Assembly (NCBI RefSeq): GCF_000001735.4
Contig: NC_003075.7
Span: 10,665,001 to 10,729,000, forward strand
DNA: 64,000 nt
Reading direction: 5' to 3'
Source of the DNA: Arabidopsis thaliana
Taxonomy: Eukaryota; Streptophyta; Magnoliopsida; Brassicales; Brassicaceae
Position numbers and translations under genes: made by a program. Numbering within the stretch: position 1 is the stretch's first letter; every line of letters begins with the position of its first letter. Of this stretch, positions 1 through 8,618 are shown piece after piece. Under the pieces are notes generated by a model. It had not been told where the DNA came from. It did no database searches and saw nothing but the letters and a program-made list of their open reading frames with translations.

Positions 1-515
1 GAGGAGAAGTCAGAAAGTGAAGCTGGAGATATAATTGTAGAGGCAAGAGGAGAAGTCACTGCACTAATAAATTTTTCCTTTTTTTTCCACTAACTAATAA
101 AAATTCCTTTTTTCCCGCCATAAGCGTGACGTCTATTACACGCGTCACTCGTCTAGTGGTTTATAGAAATGTAAAAAAGGAAATCAAATCTTCGTTTAGT
201 AAAAAAGGAAAATCAACCTATAAATTACTGAATTGTATTTGTAAATCAATAAAGTAAATTCAATTTTACCGTCTTTTAATTTCTTCCTCTTCTCTCGTCT
301 CTCTCACGCGACGTTTCTAGGGTTCTTCTGCTTATCTGGAGATTTTGCATAAACTTTCTTTAATGGGTATTGTTTTATCCACCGAATCGTTGCTAATCTG
401 TTTCTGATTTCGTGTGATTATTCGTTCTGTGAATTCCTGTTTAGATTCTGTAAACAAATCCACTGAACGCTTTTTTTTTTGTCGTTTCCTTCTCTGAAGA
501 AACTCTATCAACGAC
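1..515 (+). promoter_or_regulatory. Promoter and leader of first DnaJ-like gene
   Basis: This stretch has no convincing gene apart from the uORF listed separately. The first 60 bases are purine-rich and may be the tail of an upstream gene, but no frame is long enough to judge. From about 110 the sequence aligns with 2985-3390 ahead of the second DnaJ gene. Shared blocks are the TGACGT/TTACGT box near 125, the CTAGTGG box near 154, the pyrimidine-rich initiator near 285-305 and CTAGGGTTCTTC near 317. The leader runs to the ATG at 516 and may hold an intron ending at the GAAG near 500. Confidence 0.6.
363..407 (+). CDS. 14-codon upstream ORF in DnaJ leader
   Basis: ATG at 363 opens a 14-codon frame (MGIVLSTESLLICF) ending with TGA at 405-407, about 110 bases before the main ATG. 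A matching 14-codon frame (MGIVIFTELLHICF) lies at the same place in the second DnaJ copy, at 3224-3268. Length and stop are kept although both upstream and downstream sequence have diverged. It could repress translation of the main frame. If the leader intron starts at the GT within codon 2 (366), the mature mRNA would lack the uORF. Translation is not shown by the sequence. Confidence 0.35.
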   Translation: MGIVLSTESLLICF

Positions 516-2192
516 ATGGAATCTAACAAGGAAGAAGCGAAAAGAGCATTGGATATTGCTGAGAAGAAACTATCAAAGAATGATTACAACAGAGCGAAAA
601 GATATGCTAAGAAGGCTCATCGTATGTATCCAAATCTCGTTGGTTTGGAACAAGTGTTGATAATGATCGATGTTTATATCTCTGCAACAAACAAGATCAA
701 CGGAGAAGCTGATTGGTACAGAGTTCTCGGTGTTGATCCTTTAGCTGATGATGAAGCTGTGAAGAAACGTTACAGGAAGTTAGCTCTTTTGCTTCATCCT
801 GACAAAAACAGGTTTACTGGTGCTGAAGGTGCGTTTAAGTTGATTCTAGAAGCTTGGGATCTATTGTCTGATAAATCTCAGAGAAGTTCTTATGATCAGA
901 AGAGGAAATCGAATCAAGTTAAACAGAGAACGAGTGGAATGCAGAAGCCTAAGAGAAGTTCTACGCCTAAACCAACAGAGTCAGACAAGCCAGCTTCTTC
1001 TTATGGACCTACGCCTCCACCTGAGCCTAGGCCTAAGCGTAGGCCTAGACCTAATATACCTGAGCCTGATATTCCTATGCCTATGCCTACTAGGCATAAA
1101 CCTAAGTCTAAGCCTGATATTTCATTGACAACGGTGAAAGTTGGAACCTTTTGGACGGTTTGCAATAGATGCAAGACGTATTGTGAGTTTATGAGGGCTA
1201 GTTGTCTTAATAAGACTGTACCTTGTCCAAACTGCGGTAAGTATTTCATTGCAACCGTGATACCTTCAGAGTTAGTCAATGGGAGGCTAGTCATCAGATT
1301 GAGTCCTTGTAATCAGTCAACATGGAAAAAAGCAAGTGATGATACTTCTTCAACTTCAGCAATGGCAAAGACTGTACCCGAAAGAGTTAAAAGATGGTTT
1401 GACCCTATGCCTGAGATGGATTCTTCAACGCAAAAAATTGGTACGTTTTGGACAGTGTGCAGTAGATGCAAGACACATTGTAAGTTGGTGAGGGCTAATC
1501 ATCTTAACAAGACCTTCCCTTGTCCTAACTGCAGTCAGGAATTTGTTGCGGCCGAGATGATTATAGAGGTAATCAATGGGGGTCCAGTCATAAAATTGAG
1601 TCCCTCTGTGCAGTCAAATAGCAAAAGGACACGTGATGCTTCTTCCACAACCTCAGCATCTGATAAGGCACAGAGGACTGCATATCAAAAAGAAGAAGTT
1701 TTGAAAAGAGAAAAGATTGATCCTGATGTTGCGTCTGCTGCTACTGGAGAAAATGTAAAAGTAGCAGAGACCCTTTTCAAGGAGCCGATGACAACAGGAA
1801 ACGAAAACTCTACTACTGAAGAAGGAATTGTAAAAGAATCAGAGACCCTTTGCAAGGAGCCGATGACAACAGGAAATGAAAACTCTACTACTGAAGAAGG
1901 AAATGTAAAAGAAGCAGAGACCTTTTTCGAGGAGCCGATGACAACAGGCAATGTAAAAGAAGTAGAGACCCTTTTCGAGGAGCCGATGACAACAGACAAT
2001 GAAAACTCTACTCCTGAAGCAGAGAGGCTTTTCAAGAAGCCGATGTCTACAGGAGACGAAAACTCTACTCATGAAGCTCAAAGGCTTTTCAAGAAGCCGA
2101 TGACAACAGGAAATGCAAACTCTAATCTTGAAGCGCAGAGATGCTTTTTGAGGATATGGCAACGGGAAATGCAATCTCTACTCTTAAAGTAG
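516..2192 (+). CDS. J-domain protein with two FWTxC zinc ribbons (At4g19570-like)
   Basis: A single-exon gene of 558 aa. It belongs to the plant family of soluble J-domain co-chaperones, whose J domain stimulates Hsp70 ATPase activity; the clients are unknown. Residues 1-62 are the helical N-terminal cap (MESNKEEAKRALDIAEKKL) typical of this family. Residues 66-130 are the J domain with the HPD motif at 94-96. A Pro/Arg-rich linker spans about 165-200. Two zinc ribbons follow: residues 209-250 (Cys 216, 219, 237, 240) and 309-346 (Cys 314, 317, 335, 338), each starting with the FWTVC signature. The C-terminus (about 415-545) is a run of degenerate acidic repeats. There is no signal peptide or membrane segment, so cytosolic or nuclear. 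The start is the first ATG in frame and is conserved in both paralogues downstream. Family assignment is firm; the specific role is unknown. Confidence 0.9.
   Translation: MESNKEEAKRALDIAEKKLSKNDYNRAKRYAKKAHRMYPNLVGLEQVLIMIDVYISATNKINGEADWYRVLGVDPLADDEAVKKRYRKLALLLHPDKNRFTGAEGAFKLILEAWDLLSDKSQRSSYDQKRKSNQVKQRTSGMQKPKRSSTPKPTESDKPASSYGPTPPPEPRPKRRPRPNIPEPDIPMPMPTRHKPKSKPDISLTTVKVGTFWTVCNRCKTYCEFMRASCLNKTVPCPNCGKYFIATVIPSELVNGRLVIRLSPCNQSTWKKASDDTSSTSAMAKTVPERVKRWFDPMPEMDSSTQKIGTFWTVCSRCKTHCKLVRANHLNKTFPCPNCSQEFVAAEMIIEVINGGPVIKLSPSVQSNSKRTRDASSTTSASDKAQRTAYQKEEVLKREKIDPDVASAATGENVKVAETLFKEPMTTGNENSTTEEGIVKESETLCKEPMTTGNENSTTEEGNVKEAETFFEEPMTTGNVKEVETLFEEPMTTDNENSTPEAERLFKKPMSTGDENSTHEAQRLFKKPMTTGNANSNLEAQRCFLRIWQREMQSLLLK
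1767..2150 (+). repeat. Tandem coding repeat in DnaJ C-terminus
   Basis: Six to seven degenerate in-frame copies of a 17-24 codon unit built around FKEPMTTGNENST and its variants (EEPMTTGN, KKPMSTGDENST, KKPMTTGNANSN). Units differ in length by whole codons, so copy number can change without breaking the frame. The unit is faintly visible in the tails of the second gene (around 4455-4520) and the decayed third fragment (around 5210-5290), so it predates the cluster's duplication but has expanded only here. Confidence 0.85.
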
Positions 2193-3366
2193 AGAGAACA
2201 CATGATAGATGTGATATAAGAAGTAAGACATTTGGATGTAGAAGTTAATATATATCTGCTTTTGTTTTTTGGTATGCATCAGTAATAGTTTTTTATTTGA
2301 TTTTTGAAACATGAATTTACGACTTAACCTTTTGATTGAAATCTATTTCTTTTTCATTGAAATCATTCATCTCAATCTGCTGCTACCGAATGCTTCTCTG
2401 CTCATTCTCCACTTATCATAAAGGCTCTTTCTTCTTATGTTCACTCTCATAATTCATATAATGAACTACACAGAATTGGGATTATAACATTTTGTTGAAG
2501 TTGAATTCCTTGACTGAATCTGCACAAAGAAAATTAAGCTTGGGTGAGAAGAGATGAAGAAAAGATAAGAAGTAGTTAAAGCTAGAATATTAAGTGTGTG
2601 AATGTGTATCAAGTGGTGAAAGACAAACTATATGTATGTGCGTGAGGACTTGTAACAATCTATATCTATCCTTGTGATCCAATATTATCATTTATCAATG
2701 TAGAAGATTAAAGTAAAGTGTTTATCTTGTTTTCTATCTCCATTAAACGAACAAAACAAAGTGTTAGAGATAGAGAGAAACAGAGAACTAACCTCTAAAG
2801 AGTAAAACAGAGGTTAGGATGTGAGAATGTCAACACATTTTACTTGAGATTTTATAGTTAGAGAATGAAGTGGCTTAATTACCATATTTTAGTTGTGATT
2901 GCATGTCTTCACTTGAAATAGTAAGTTTTAATACTGAATGATTACATACATATTCACCGAGCTGATAAAGTTTCCTTTTTTCCATCCATCAAGAAAATAA
3001 GCGTTACGTGTCAGACACGCCCTAGTGGTTATAAAAAATCTACATTCAATAAAAATCAAATCTTCTTTCAGTAAAAGCAAAATCAACCTATAAATAAATT
3101 ACTTAATAGTTAATACCAAACCATTATTTTACGTCTTTCAATATCTTCCTCTTCTCTCGTCTGTCTCTCGCGGCGGCTCTAGGGTTCTTCCGCTTAACTC
3201 GAGATTTTGCAAACACTTTCTTTATGGGTATTGTTATATTCACCGAATTGTTGCATATCTGTTTCTGATTTTGTGTAATATTTCCTGGATTTTTTTTTTG
3301 AAACTCTGTTATTTTGTCTGTTGCTTCTTTGATTGTTTATGTAGAGGAAGAAACTCTTTCAACGAC
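2193..3366 (+). promoter_or_regulatory. Intergenic DNA and duplicated promoter of second DnaJ gene
   Basis: No gene is seen in 2193-2950, which holds the 3' UTR of the first gene and AT-rich sequence. From about 2960 to 3366 the sequence repeats the promoter and leader of the first gene, so the duplication unit (about 2.86 kb) included regulatory DNA. The shared 14-codon uORF is at 3224-3268. The leader probably contains an intron ending at the TAG near 3345, just before the GAGGAAGAAAC that precedes the main ATG. Confidence 0.6.
3224..3268 (+). CDS. 14-codon upstream ORF, paralogous to the one at 363
   Basis: Frame MGIVIFTELLHICF followed by TGA. It matches the uORF of the first DnaJ gene in length, stop and 9 of 14 residues. 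The caveat is the same: a leader intron may remove it. Confidence 0.3.
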   Translation: MGIVIFTELLHICF

Positions 3367-4452
3367 ATGGACTGTAATAAGGAAGAAGCCAAAAAAGCAA
3401 TGGATATTGCCGAGAAGAAACTTTCGAAGAATGATTACGATGGAGCTAAAACATTCATCAGCAAGGCTCAGGCTTTGTATCCAAAGCTCGATGGTTTGGA
3501 ACAAGTGGTGATGATGATCGATGTTTATATCTCTGCATCAAACAAAATCAACGGAGAAGCTGATTGGTATGGGATTCTCGGTATAGATCCTTTAGCTGAT
3601 GAGGAAGCAGTGAAGAAACAATACAAGAAGTTGGCTCTTTTGCTTCATCCAGACAAGAACAGGTTTAATGGCGCGGAAGGCGCGTTTAAGCTTGTGCGAC
3701 ACGCTAGGGATTTATTATCTGACCAGCCTTGCCTAATTTACAATGTGTATTGCACTTATTGTTTTTGCACACTGTCCAAAAGGTAATGTCTTCCTCCTGT
3801 TTCCGTGGTTTCTTCTCTTTCCATGAAGAATCAGGTTCAGGGTCAGACTCAGACTCAGAAGAGTCAGAATCACACTCGTACGCGTACTTGTGTGGCTTAC
3901 GATCATAAGAGAAAACCAAAACAAGTTAAACGGAAGAGGAGCAGAACGCAGGATCCACCAAAGCCACACAAGTACAAATATAAGTACGAGTTCCGGAAAA
4001 GGAACAGAATGCATAAGCCACACGAGTACGCTTACGAGTGTAATTCTGACTCTTCTGAGTCTGACCCTGAACCTGATTCTTCATGGAAACAGAAGAAACC
4101 ACGAAAACAGGAGGAAGACATTACCTTTTGGACAGTGTGCAAAAACAATAAGTGCAATACACATTGTAAATTAGGCAAGGCTGGTTATCTTAACAAGACC
4201 TTGCATTGTCCAAACTGCCGTCAAGAATTCGTTGCGACAGAGGTAATTCCAGAGATGAAATATGGGAGGCCAGTCTACAGCTTTAATGCTAAATTTCAAC
4301 CAACAAGCAAAAGCACAAGTGATGCTTCTTCTTCTTCTACAACTTCAACATCTGATACCGCAAATGAAGCACAAGATAGAGAGTCGTCACAAGAAGAGTT
4401 TGTTCCTGCTAATGCTTCACCTGCTGCTAGAGGAGATGCAAACGAAGCATAG
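3367..4452 (+). CDS. J-domain protein disrupted by an internal inverted duplication (At4g19580-like)
   Basis: ATG at 3367 opens a J-domain protein closely related to the first gene: N-terminal cap, DWYGILGIDPLADEEAV, HPD motif and LLSD at the end of helix III. At about 3722 the coding sequence runs into an inverted copy of its own later exon. The frame then meets a TAA at 3784-3786 and resumes in the same frame at 3787, continuing through AYDHKRKPKQVKRKR (the expected J-domain tail) to a zinc ribbon (ITFWTVC, then LHCPNC) and TAG at 4450-4452. A working mRNA would have to splice out at least the stop. A GT at 3783 and AGs around 3852-3863 lie inside the inserted DNA, and 3783-3863 (81 nt) would keep the frame. 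Without splicing the product is about 139 aa with a damaged J-domain end. It has one zinc ribbon, against two in the first gene. A live gene and a recent pseudogene are both possible. Confidence 0.6.
3722..4185. repeat. Young inverted duplication inside the second DnaJ gene
   Basis: The left arm 3722-3899 is the reverse complement of the right arm 4014-4185, separated by about 114 bases. Read on the - strand, the left arm encodes the same Ser/Asp-rich linker and FWTVCKNNKCNTHCKLGKAG ribbon start as the + strand right arm. By eye only about six substitutions and one 6-base indel separate the arms (roughly 95% identity). A transcript across both would fold into a stem of about 170 bp. Confidence 0.9.
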
Positions 4453-4869
4453 AGGCTTTTTAACAAGGTGATGACAACAAGAAATGCAAACTCTACTCTC
4501 GAAGCATAGAGGCTTTTCAAGTAACCTATGACAAATGCGAAAATAATAAGTAAGACATGAGGACTTAGCACTCTATATCTCTATTTTTTATTTTGTGTGT
4601 CATTGATAGTTTTATTTTATTTTGATCTTATGAAACTTGGATTTACAGTAATGGAGACACTTCTCTTTGCTATAAAGGTAAGAGACTGATACATCATTCT
4701 TTTTTAATTTCTTTTCTTAGCTTGAAAACTTCTAATAATGATTTGGATCAATAGGTTTTTGAACAGCTAATATCATTGGCATCGGTATTGGATCAATAGT
4801 ACTACACTGCACTATTTAAAGTAAAAGCATTGATGTTGGTTAAAGGTGTTGTCTATGTGCTGTGCAATT

Positions 4870-5340
4870 GAAAGTAGAGTAAAGGCTTAGATTTTGATTT
4901 TGACCGTGTGCAATAGCTGCCAGACATGTTTTGAATATGCAAGGATATTTTATCTTTAACAAGACCTTGCCGTGTCAAAACTGCGGTCAAGATTTCGTTT
5001 CGACCGAGATCACTCCAGAGATGGTCAATGGGAGGCAAGACATCAGACTCAGTACTAATTTTCAGTTTACAAGAAAAAGAGAAAGTGATGCTTCTTCTAC
5101 AACTTCAGCATCTGATAGGGCATAGGCTGAAAAACAAGCACAAGAAACAATAAAAAACATAGTTTGAGGAGTCACGAAAAAAGCTTGATGCTGCTATTGC
5201 TGCTGCTAGAGGAAATGCAAACTCTGCTACATTTGGAGAAGAGAGACTTTCCAAGAAACCGATGAAAAACTCTACTTTCGAAGAAGAAAGGTTTATGAGA
5301 ACTCAAAAGTTAGTAAAACAAAAGACAAATGGTTTATGAG
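4870..5340 (+). pseudogene. Decayed DnaJ zinc-ribbon and tail fragment
   Basis: From about 4890 the + strand reads LTVCNSCQTCFEYARIF, then after a one-base shift FNKTLPCQNCGQDFVSTEITPEMVNGR and SDASSTTSASDRA, ending at TAG 5123-5125. This is the second half of a DnaJ zinc ribbon and its Ser-rich tail. Further fragments of the acidic tail follow to about 5340 (for example KKPMKNSTFEEERFM). No J domain precedes it. The initial FWT is damaged and the frame is broken, so it is a relic of another tandem copy. Confidence 0.8.
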
Positions 5341-6165
5341 AAGAACTGAAACTACTAAAAGAATGACGAAAGTCAGAGAGAGGGAAAAGAGAAAAGAAGG
5401 CGGGAAAGGGAGAGAGGAAAATAACTACTACACTAATAGTTTCCCTTTTCCGTCCCTAAAGTCTAAAATTATTTTTATGTTTGCCCCAATTGTTTTTAAC
5501 AAACTCGAAAATAACCCTTTTGTTTCTAGTCAAAAATTACAATTTTTACACACTGGATCCTTCTTCTTTAATTTTTCGCTTCTCCACCGTTTAGGGCATT
5601 CTGTTATTCAATCGCACAATGTTGCTTGGTTAAGAAGTGGGTCTCCATCAAAAACTGGGCTTTTACACTTATTGGTAAGATGATTTTGCTTTGCACAAGA
5701 ATCCCAAAAGTTTCTTCCTTCTATGGGTTTTGTGTAGTGTCGGAATCTTCAAATCTATTTTGTAATTCGTACGATTACTTTGTTGCTTTATATACAGTAA
5801 CTTGAGAAATCTAGGGCTTGTTCTTTTGACTTGGTGATTTGCATGTATGGTTTTGCCTATAATTAAGATGTTACTTACTAGTTTACACGAGATTCTTCTT
5901 TTTATGAATTGTTTTTATCCATTCTTCGATTGTTGTTTGTGAAATTGTGATTGATTATGTGTAATTATGTAGTGGCTTTGGATAGAGTAACTTCAGATTC
6001 AGAGATCTGTGGCTAAGGACTTGTTTTTCTAACTTAGTGATTTTCATTTACGGTTTTGCTTCTGTTTTTCATCCTTCTTAATCCTTTTTCTTTTGGCTCC
6101 TCCAATTGGTTTTCCATAGAGACAAGGTGCAAAATCGTTTGAAGGATTCTTTGTTCAACAAAGAT
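5341..6165 (+). promoter_or_regulatory. Upstream region and leader of third DnaJ gene
   Basis: No protein gene is supported here. The sequence is AT-rich with a pyrimidine-rich stretch around 5440-5600 that probably contains the transcription start. A likely leader exon ends at the GGTAAGA near 5671. An acceptor TTTTCCATAG ends at 6119, directly ahead of a short leader exon carrying the ATG at 6166, so a 5' UTR intron of about 450 bases is inferred. Confidence 0.45.
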
Positions 6166-7290
6166 ATGGAATGCAACAAGGAGGAAGCTATAAGAGCAAT
6201 GGATATTGCTAAGAGGAAAGTTGCAGAGAATGATTACAACGGGGCTAAGCTTTTTGCTAACAAGGCTCAGGATTTGTATCCGAAACTTGATGGTTTAAGA
6301 CAAGTGATGATGTTGATCGATGTGTATATCTCAGCAGGAAATACAATTAGTGGAGGAGAATCTGATTGGTATGGAATTCTTGGTGTTGATCCTTTGGCTG
6401 ATGAGGAAGTAGTGAAGAAACAGTATAAGAGGCTAGCTCTTTTGCTTCATCCTGACAAGAACAATTGTGAAGGCGCAGAGGGTGCGTTTAAGCTTGTGTT
6501 AGCTGCTTGGTGTTTGTTATCTGATAAGGTTAAGAGAATTGCTTATGATCAGAAGAGGAAGTTGAACGAAGTTAAACCGAAAAGGAGTCGAAAGCAGAAA
6601 CAACCTCCAAAGAAACCACCAAATCAGCCGAAACAACAACCAAATCAGCAGAAACAACCACCAGATCAGCAGAAGCAGCCACCAAATCAGCCTAGACAGC
6701 CACCAAACCAGCAGAAGCAACCACAAAACGAGCCGAAACAACCACCAAACCAGCCTAAACAACCACCAAATCAAGCAAGTACTAATGGTAGAGCTAGAAG
6801 CAAAAAGCCCACTTCCAAAGTTTCTATCTTTTGGACAATGTGCAACAAATGCGAGACACAATATGAGTATGTGAGGGTTTATTATCTTAACAAGACCGTA
6901 CTTTGCCGAAATTGCCGTGGGAATTTTAAGGCAACTGAGATAGAGAAAACACCAACTGAGAAGGAAAAAACACCAACTGAGAAAGAGGAAACACCACAAG
7001 CAACAAACAAGAACACAAATGGTGCTTCGTCTTCTTGTGATAGAGATTCTTCACTAAATGTTAATTTTGATTCTAGTTTTCGACGGGATTCTTCTTTATC
7101 AAGAATGAGTTACTTTAACAGTGGAAATGTGGCAAATCAAGCAGAAGAAAGAGGGAAAAGAGAGGTAAGGGAGTCAGAAGAAGAAGCTGGTAGAGGAATT
7201 GCAAACTCTGATTTGAAAGTAGAAGAGAGAGTTTTTAAGAAGCTGAGGACAGATAACTATGCAGAGTCAAGTAGTGAAATCAAGGTGTGA
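6166..7290 (+). CDS. J-domain protein with Pro/Gln repeat and one zinc ribbon (At4g19590-like)
   Basis: Single-exon frame of 374 aa starting MECNKEEAIRAMDIAK at 6166; the frame is open a little further upstream but has no ATG there and crosses a splice acceptor. The N-terminal cap is followed by a J domain (DWYGILGVDPLADEEVV, HPD, SDKVKRIAYDQKRK). A low-complexity linker of PPNQPKQ/PPNQQKQ units comes next (about residues 145-203), then one zinc ribbon (SIFWTMCNKC, then VLCRNC). The tail is Lys/Glu-rich with TPTEKE repeats. Compared with the first gene it lacks the second ribbon and the MTTGN repeats. It is predicted to be a soluble Hsp70 co-chaperone; no specific function is known from sequence. 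Confidence 0.88.
   Translation: MECNKEEAIRAMDIAKRKVAENDYNGAKLFANKAQDLYPKLDGLRQVMMLIDVYISAGNTISGGESDWYGILGVDPLADEEVVKKQYKRLALLLHPDKNNCEGAEGAFKLVLAAWCLLSDKVKRIAYDQKRKLNEVKPKRSRKQKQPPKKPPNQPKQQPNQQKQPPDQQKQPPNQPRQPPNQQKQPQNEPKQPPNQPKQPPNQASTNGRARSKKPTSKVSIFWTMCNKCETQYEYVRVYYLNKTVLCRNCRGNFKATEIEKTPTEKEKTPTEKEETPQATNKNTNGASSSCDRDSSLNVNFDSSFRRDSSLSRMSYFNSGNVANQAEERGKREVRESEEEAGRGIANSDLKVEERVFKKLRTDNYAESSSEIKV
6600..6777 (+). repeat. Pro/Gln/Lys coding minisatellite in third DnaJ gene
   Basis: About ten in-frame copies of a 6-7 codon unit reading PPNQPKQ, PPNQQKQ and PPDQQKQ. It replaces the Pro/Arg linker found at the same place in the first gene. Confidence 0.85.
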
Positions 7291-8618
7291 AGTAAGCTGA
7301 GGACAGATAATTAGAAGTTTAACAGTGAAGTAGGAACTATGACATTTAGAAGTTTAACAATCAATGATTTTATGATTATGATATTTGAATATTTTGCATC
7401 TAGACTAGGATCTTGTACAGTGGAACCAGGTTAGTTCTTCTTCCTGTCATCTTCAATGTTGAATCTGAAATGTCAAAGCTTTATTTTATTTTTGTTAACA
7501 ATGTGTGCTTTAACAACGTGAGTCAAATTAATCAAAGTGGGTTCACTTAAATTGTTGGAAGAAATTTTACTTCCACTAACTAAATATTTCCTTCTTCGGT
7601 CCCTTCATTCTCAAAAGTTTTTACTTTTGTCCCCAAATATTTTAACGGAGAAGATTTAGTCTCCTACTTCGGGTCATCATATATCACTTGAAAATCGGGA
7701 TATTCGTTAAAAATCCCCCTTTTTTTTTTTTCTTTTCTTGCTTCCTCCCTTTTTTTTTTTTTTTGTTCTTTCCTTTCTCGCGTTTCTTCTCCTAGGGTTA
7801 GGGTTCGACGAACGCAGCTGTTCCACGCGTTTAGTTTCAATTCTCCATCGAAGAAGCCATAATCCGGTGCGTAATCATCGTTTTTGTTATATGTTTCCGA
7901 TTAGGTGTATTATTTTCCGTTTGTTTTCTCGGGTTTGGTAGTTTCACGAACTTTTGCATCTCTCAGATCTATTGTACGTTTTTTCCTTCGTTTGTGACGG
8001 ATTTTTCTGTGAAAAGAGTTTAAATTTCCATGGAGAATTACTCGATTATCTCTAATTTAACTCTTTGGCAATCAAATTTTTCGATTTTATTGTTTTTTTC
8101 TGGATGCGTGAGCTTAGTTATGAACAAGGAGGGTCAACTCGTTTACATGATTCTCTATTCACAGTATTTTCGTGGGAAAGGAGCAATTATGTTTTTGTTT
8201 TCATGATTCATGTCTTTATGTTGCATATTTTGGCCCCTTTTACTCTCATTTAGACTATGTGGTGTTTGTTTTGATGCCATTGTTTTGATTTTCCATCAAT
8301 TAGTAATTTTTTCAGTCCGAATTTCAATTCTTCGTCATTGACCTTGTTGATGATTCCTGTGCTTTCAGATTCCTAAAGAGCTTACATTTGTTACTCAACT
8401 TTAAAGTTTTGACGCTAGAGATTACTATCCTCTTGCTGGGAACTCAACGTGACCAGGTATAAATCTCAGCTCATAGATAAGCAAAGTAGTTTTTTTCTAC
8501 ATCTCTTAGATTTGTACCCTTTTTAGCTCACAGTATCAGTTCAATAACCAAGCTGATCCCTCTTATGAACTTACATTCATTGGTTCTGTTTTTGCTAGAC
8601 TGTGTTTGAAAGATAGCA
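7291..8618 (+). promoter_or_regulatory. 3' end of DnaJ copy 3 and leader of cyclin T gene
   Basis: No separate gene is visible. 7291-7600 is the DnaJ 3' UTR and spacer. A T-rich core (7720-7770) precedes a TAGGGTTAGGGTT telo-box. The cyclin T leader then appears to carry two introns, inferred from splice signals: a donor CCGGTGCG near 7866 with an acceptor TTTCAG near 8369, and a donor AGGTATAA near 8457 with an acceptor TTGCTAG near 8599, just before the ATG at 8619. Confidence 0.5.
7793..7805 (+). promoter_or_regulatory. Telo-box pair (TAGGGTTAGGGTT)
   Basis: Almost two tandem plant telomere-type repeats in the presumed leader of the cyclin T gene. Telo-boxes are known in promoters and leaders of plant genes for translation and cell growth, where they bind Myb-like telomere-repeat proteins. 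Confidence 0.6.

Noticed and set aside
1685-2174. Long - strand open frames opposite the first DnaJ gene's C-terminus
   Set aside because: They mirror the coding repeats on the + strand and have no domain or conserved start.
3704-4023. - strand frames encoding an FWTVC zinc ribbon
   Set aside because: Not a separate gene: it is the inverted copy of the + strand exon at 4014-4185.
6517-6999. 160-codon - strand frame rich in Trp and Leu
   Set aside because: It is the antisense of the PPNQPKQ repeat and zinc ribbon; the periodicity explains the openness.
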